Below, piece by piece: positions 61,091-64,000 of a stretch of 64,000 nucleotides of DNA; position 1 is the stretch's first letter; every line of letters begins with the position of its first letter. Source of the stretch: Phytoseiulus persimilis. Lineage: Eukaryota > Arthropoda > Arachnida > Mesostigmata > Phytoseiidae. The translations under genes and the position numbers were made by a program. Below the pieces are notes generated by a model that worked only from the letters and a program-made list of their open reading frames with translations, had not been told where the DNA came from and did no database searches. Location: positions 19,712,745-19,776,744 of the forward strand of contig CM075102.1 in the NCBI GenBank assembly GCA_037576195.1, read 5' to 3'.

Positions 61091-61165
61091 ATTCGGGGTT
61101 CGGCTAATTGTTCGAAAACATTTCGGGGTTTGGGTAATTGTTTGAAAACGTTTCGGGGATTTTGA
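61091..61165. repeat. 30-bp tandem repeat, about 2.5 copies
   Basis: The unit TTCGGGGTTxGGxTAATTGT plus TxGAAAACx recurs with period 30 at 61092, 61122 and 61152; the last copy is partial. Confidence 0.8.
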
Positions 61166-62679
61166 AGATGTAACTCCCCTCAACGGTGCCGGAAGAGACC
61201 TCCTCGGCGTTCCCAGCAAGAATCCGTCGAATTGGAGCCATGGCTCCACATGGATACTGTGAGTGCTGTTCCGCATTGTTTCTCGGCCGCAGTACCACCG
61301 TAGTTCAGTATCAATTTTCCCTCCCAAACTCGTTACTTTCAGGGTTCTGCAGATGAATCTTGCAGATGACACTGGGGGTCATCAGGGCGTTGGAGGCGAT
61401 CGCGGTGTTTCAACACTGAATCGGCAAAGATATCTCGTGGAAACGCACAAATTCACACCTGCGCCGCCCACGAAATCGTCGAACGGCGACGCTCACAAAC
61501 ACTGATCTTGTTCTGTGACGCCGACGCATCAAAACCCACCTTACGGTAATGGGCTGCTTTGTCGTTTCAGTATGAACGTCGACGACCATTATCAATCACA
61601 ACGACCCCGCCGCAGCGAGCTCTGGCGTCAGCATTTTCCATGCTCAGCTTCTGACCGGTTGGTCAGTATGTACTCGGATTAGCACCGCTGAATGATTCTT
61701 GACAGGATATTCGCTCTCCTGGAGTTCGAGTTTGATCTCTCATGACTATTGGAGGTGGGAACCCTCCCGGATGCCTGGAAACCTGACACCCTGGGTCCAG
61801 AATTCTCACTGATCCCCGGTTTTCATGCTCCTCACGGTCGAATATCCCCTCCTCGACTTCGACCATCGCTGTGGTTATCGGGAATATTCCGTCAAGCGTC
61901 CTTCTTCACTCTTCCGAAAGGATTTGTCGATAACGACCGACATCGCAGTGAAAGCGGGAAGAATATGCGCGCGCTAACCGCGGAAAGAACTATGATGAGG
62001 AACTGAATGTCAGCAAAAGGTCATATGGTATCAAAGTTCTCATTGGGAACTTCATGACTTTCAAGCGGTTCGCCCAAAGTTCGTAGCTCACAAAGTATTT
62101 CAATCCAAGATTTCAGAGGAGGTCTTCGGTTCGTAACTCAGCGCTCTTTTATTTTTCCCGTCGTTCACTGTATTCCTGCCCTCACGGAGGATGTGTGGTC
62201 GCGTGGAGAGGGGGAGAGATCTACCATGCTCTGAGGGGAACTTCCGAACCCCGTAGCCCTATGCACGATACCCAGAAGAAAAGTCGCCGATGAGGCCCAC
62301 TGCTTCGCTCATGGAACTTTGGGTCGAAGGAACCTGATCTGGATTTCTCCTCCGGCAATCCCGTGCGGTTGTTCGCAATGGTTCAAAGAGCGTTATTCCT
62401 TCTTCGGAAAGATTTCTGATGAGCACGATAATTCCGTCGATCGGAGAGTCTCTCCGAGGCCTATATTGTGTGGAGACCTTGGCCTTAATTCCGGTAAAAG
62501 CCAATCGTCGCGAGAACACGAGCTCATGCGTCAATATGGGGTGAATGAAGAGCAATGTAAACGATGATAATGAATGACGATTCTGGCTCGTGAGTGTACA
62601 CGTGAACGATAGCGCGAACGTGCTGCGAACTTATGCGGGTGCAAACGGGTTCAAGCCCCAGGATGAAATATCTAGCTAT
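61166..62679. other. Unassigned region
   Basis: Short frames only. A minus-strand frame at 62259-62555 (98 codons) contains DSPIDGIIVLIRNLSEEGIT and could be part of a gene, but it has no recognised domain and lies beyond the stop of the neighbouring minus-strand candidate. No RNA gene or mobile element is seen. Confidence 0.3.
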
Positions 62680-63402
62680 TTATGACACTTCATCGCCCGA
62701 TGCCGAATCCATAGTTAACGAGAGGTGCGAGTCATGTGACATCTCAAAGTCACCAATGAGGTGAAGGATGTCGTATCGCTCTTGTACCTGGAAGAGGCCT
62801 GAGAGTATTGTCGAATAAACACAACCAAAATAAGCGAAGTGAAGTTTTAAGATCTGGTCGATAGCTAGCACTTTCGATCCGACTTCTGTTAGCAGCGGGA
62901 AAACAGCGAAATCCGACAACTCTTCAGAAAATCTTCATTTCTAGTGTCCTTTGCCCTTCAGCGGAGTAATTGCCGCCATTTTCACTGCTGATTCTGGGCA
63001 TACGTGAATCAGATTCGCATGGATTGAAAGTTTATCTGTAGTTTCCCAGTTGGCCATGCATTCCTGGTCTGAGACAACCGAACCCATTCTTTCCCAAGTT
63101 TGGCGGTTCAATTCACGCTGGAGTCAAGAACCCCCATGGTGCGTTCGCTGTGAAGAATGGACGTCGAACGAGACCAGAGGAAAAGTTCCTCGAGGCAGGT
63201 TTCTGGCTCATCTTTCAAGAAGTTGACAGTCGAATTGTGAGCCGCACATCATGTATTCGTCGACTCACTCTGAGTGTATTCATGAGGGTTATGTAATTCA
63301 TCTCAGACATTCCACGAACCCAAAACCCCGTCTGAGGGGAATGTTGGCGTTCCTTCCTTTCACATAATGCTACGTAAACTTCTGGTAGATTCGGAGTTTT
63401 CC
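62680..63402 (-). CDS. 3' exons of an unrecognised gene entering from the right edge
   Basis: Exon 63269-63402 has a good acceptor (CTGGTTCCAG), a GTGAGT donor, and reads KTPNLPEVYVALCERKERQH, then GMSEMNYITLMNTLR, ending in phase 0. A phase-0 last exon, about 62680-62919, reads SDFAVFPLLTEVGSKVLAID, then LSGLFQVQERYDILHLIGDF, and ends ASGDEVS-stop. Upstream, within 63628-63800, a frame reads GPARFPLIVGEDIAGWITTN, and at the window edge another reads VIKLNVLNRRGITVAFETSE. They suit the same gene, but I could not join them cleanly. No domain is recognised. Coding evidence rests on splice sites and protein-like composition only. Confidence 0.4.
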
Positions 63403-63536
63403 CTGGAACCAGACTCCGAGTTTCAGTATTCGATGCCAGGATGCAGGTATTCTCAGAACTAAACACAAGTCCACATCACATCATTCTAGACTGGAGGACA
63501 CATCTACTCTCAGAAGGATTTTATCGGAAGCTTTCT

Positions 63537-63553
63537 CCCCCCCCCCCCCCCCC
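63537..63553. repeat. 17-base poly-C tract
   Basis: Seventeen consecutive C on the plus strand (poly-G on the minus strand), within a probable intron of the right-edge gene. Such runs are prone to length errors in sequencing and replication. Confidence 0.9.
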
Positions 63554-64000
63554 GCGGATTGAGGCTGTTCTGATGATCAGTGGCCACATCGAGTCCGGTC
63601 TTTGGCTTGGAGGAGTCATCTCACTACCGGAGAAGAAGCGGGACGATACTTTCGAACATTTCCTGCTGTGTCACATTTCCTGCACTGAAGTCACTGGTCA
63701 CGGATGGCTTTGCTCGATGGAATCCTCCGAGAGGATTCGTAGTGATCCATCCAGCGATGTCTTCGCCGACAATTAACGGAAACCGCGCGGGACCGACGTT
63801 CATGGACAAATAATGAAGCGGAAATTAGACTTCCAAAACTCGTATTCGTCTTTGATTCTCCATACCTGGGAAATGCGACATAAAATGTCGCTCTACCGCT
63901 TTCAGAAGTTTCGAAAGCCACGGTTATGCCCCGGCGATTCAATACATTCAGCTTGATCACAGGACAACAGCTCAACGAATAATTTCCATTCGACTCCACG

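Overview
The window looks like nuclear DNA of an arthropod, most likely a mite or another chelicerate. That assignment is an inference: genes are split by short GT-AG introns, base composition is close to half G+C by eye, and every recognisable product is a conserved animal nuclear gene. I see no bacterial operons, phage genes, CRISPR array, reverse transcriptase or integrase. Stop codons are sparse here, so long reading frames occur by chance on both strands. I accepted genes only where family motifs, or splice sites with matching phase, support them.

Left third (1-19,120), gene dense. NRDE2 (+) ends at 5,324 and converges on a first MED29 Mediator gene (-, 6,150-6,965). Next come a six-exon AGC-like protein kinase with an Arg/Ser-rich N-terminus (-, 9,155-12,068), a poorly resolved short transcript (+, 12,669-13,147) and a second, divergent MED29 gene (-, 13,245-14,024). 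The mitochondrial rRNA methyltransferase MRM1 (+, 14,900-15,981) converges with Elongin C (-, 16,433-16,774). Mitochondrial ribosomal protein mS26/MRPS26 (+, 18,160-19,080) follows.

Middle (23,070-54,992). One gene dominates: a sidekick (SDK) cell-adhesion protein. I could read a signal-peptide exon, six Ig domains, thirteen fibronectin III domains, one transmembrane helix and a cytoplasmic tail ending in a PDZ ligand. Its first intron is about 15.9 kb. That intron holds no confident gene, but one minus-strand stretch resembles a degenerate protein kinase. A tRNA-Pro(AGG) gene lies antisense in another intron.

Right part (55,000-64,000). A small secreted glycine-rich protein (-, 60,228-60,704) is clear. 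A gene entering from the right edge on the minus strand (62,680 to beyond 63,402) is partly supported by splice sites but not recognised. The rest is sparse sequence with short repeats.

The genes do not form one pathway. The left cluster is mostly housekeeping: nuclear RNA surveillance, Mediator, mitochondrial translation and ubiquitin ligase/elongation factor. Points of most interest are the MED29 pair with a shared intron position, the kinase between the two copies, the atypical second Ig domain of sidekick and the kinase-like trace in its giant intron. I found nothing I would call a new biological system with confidence.
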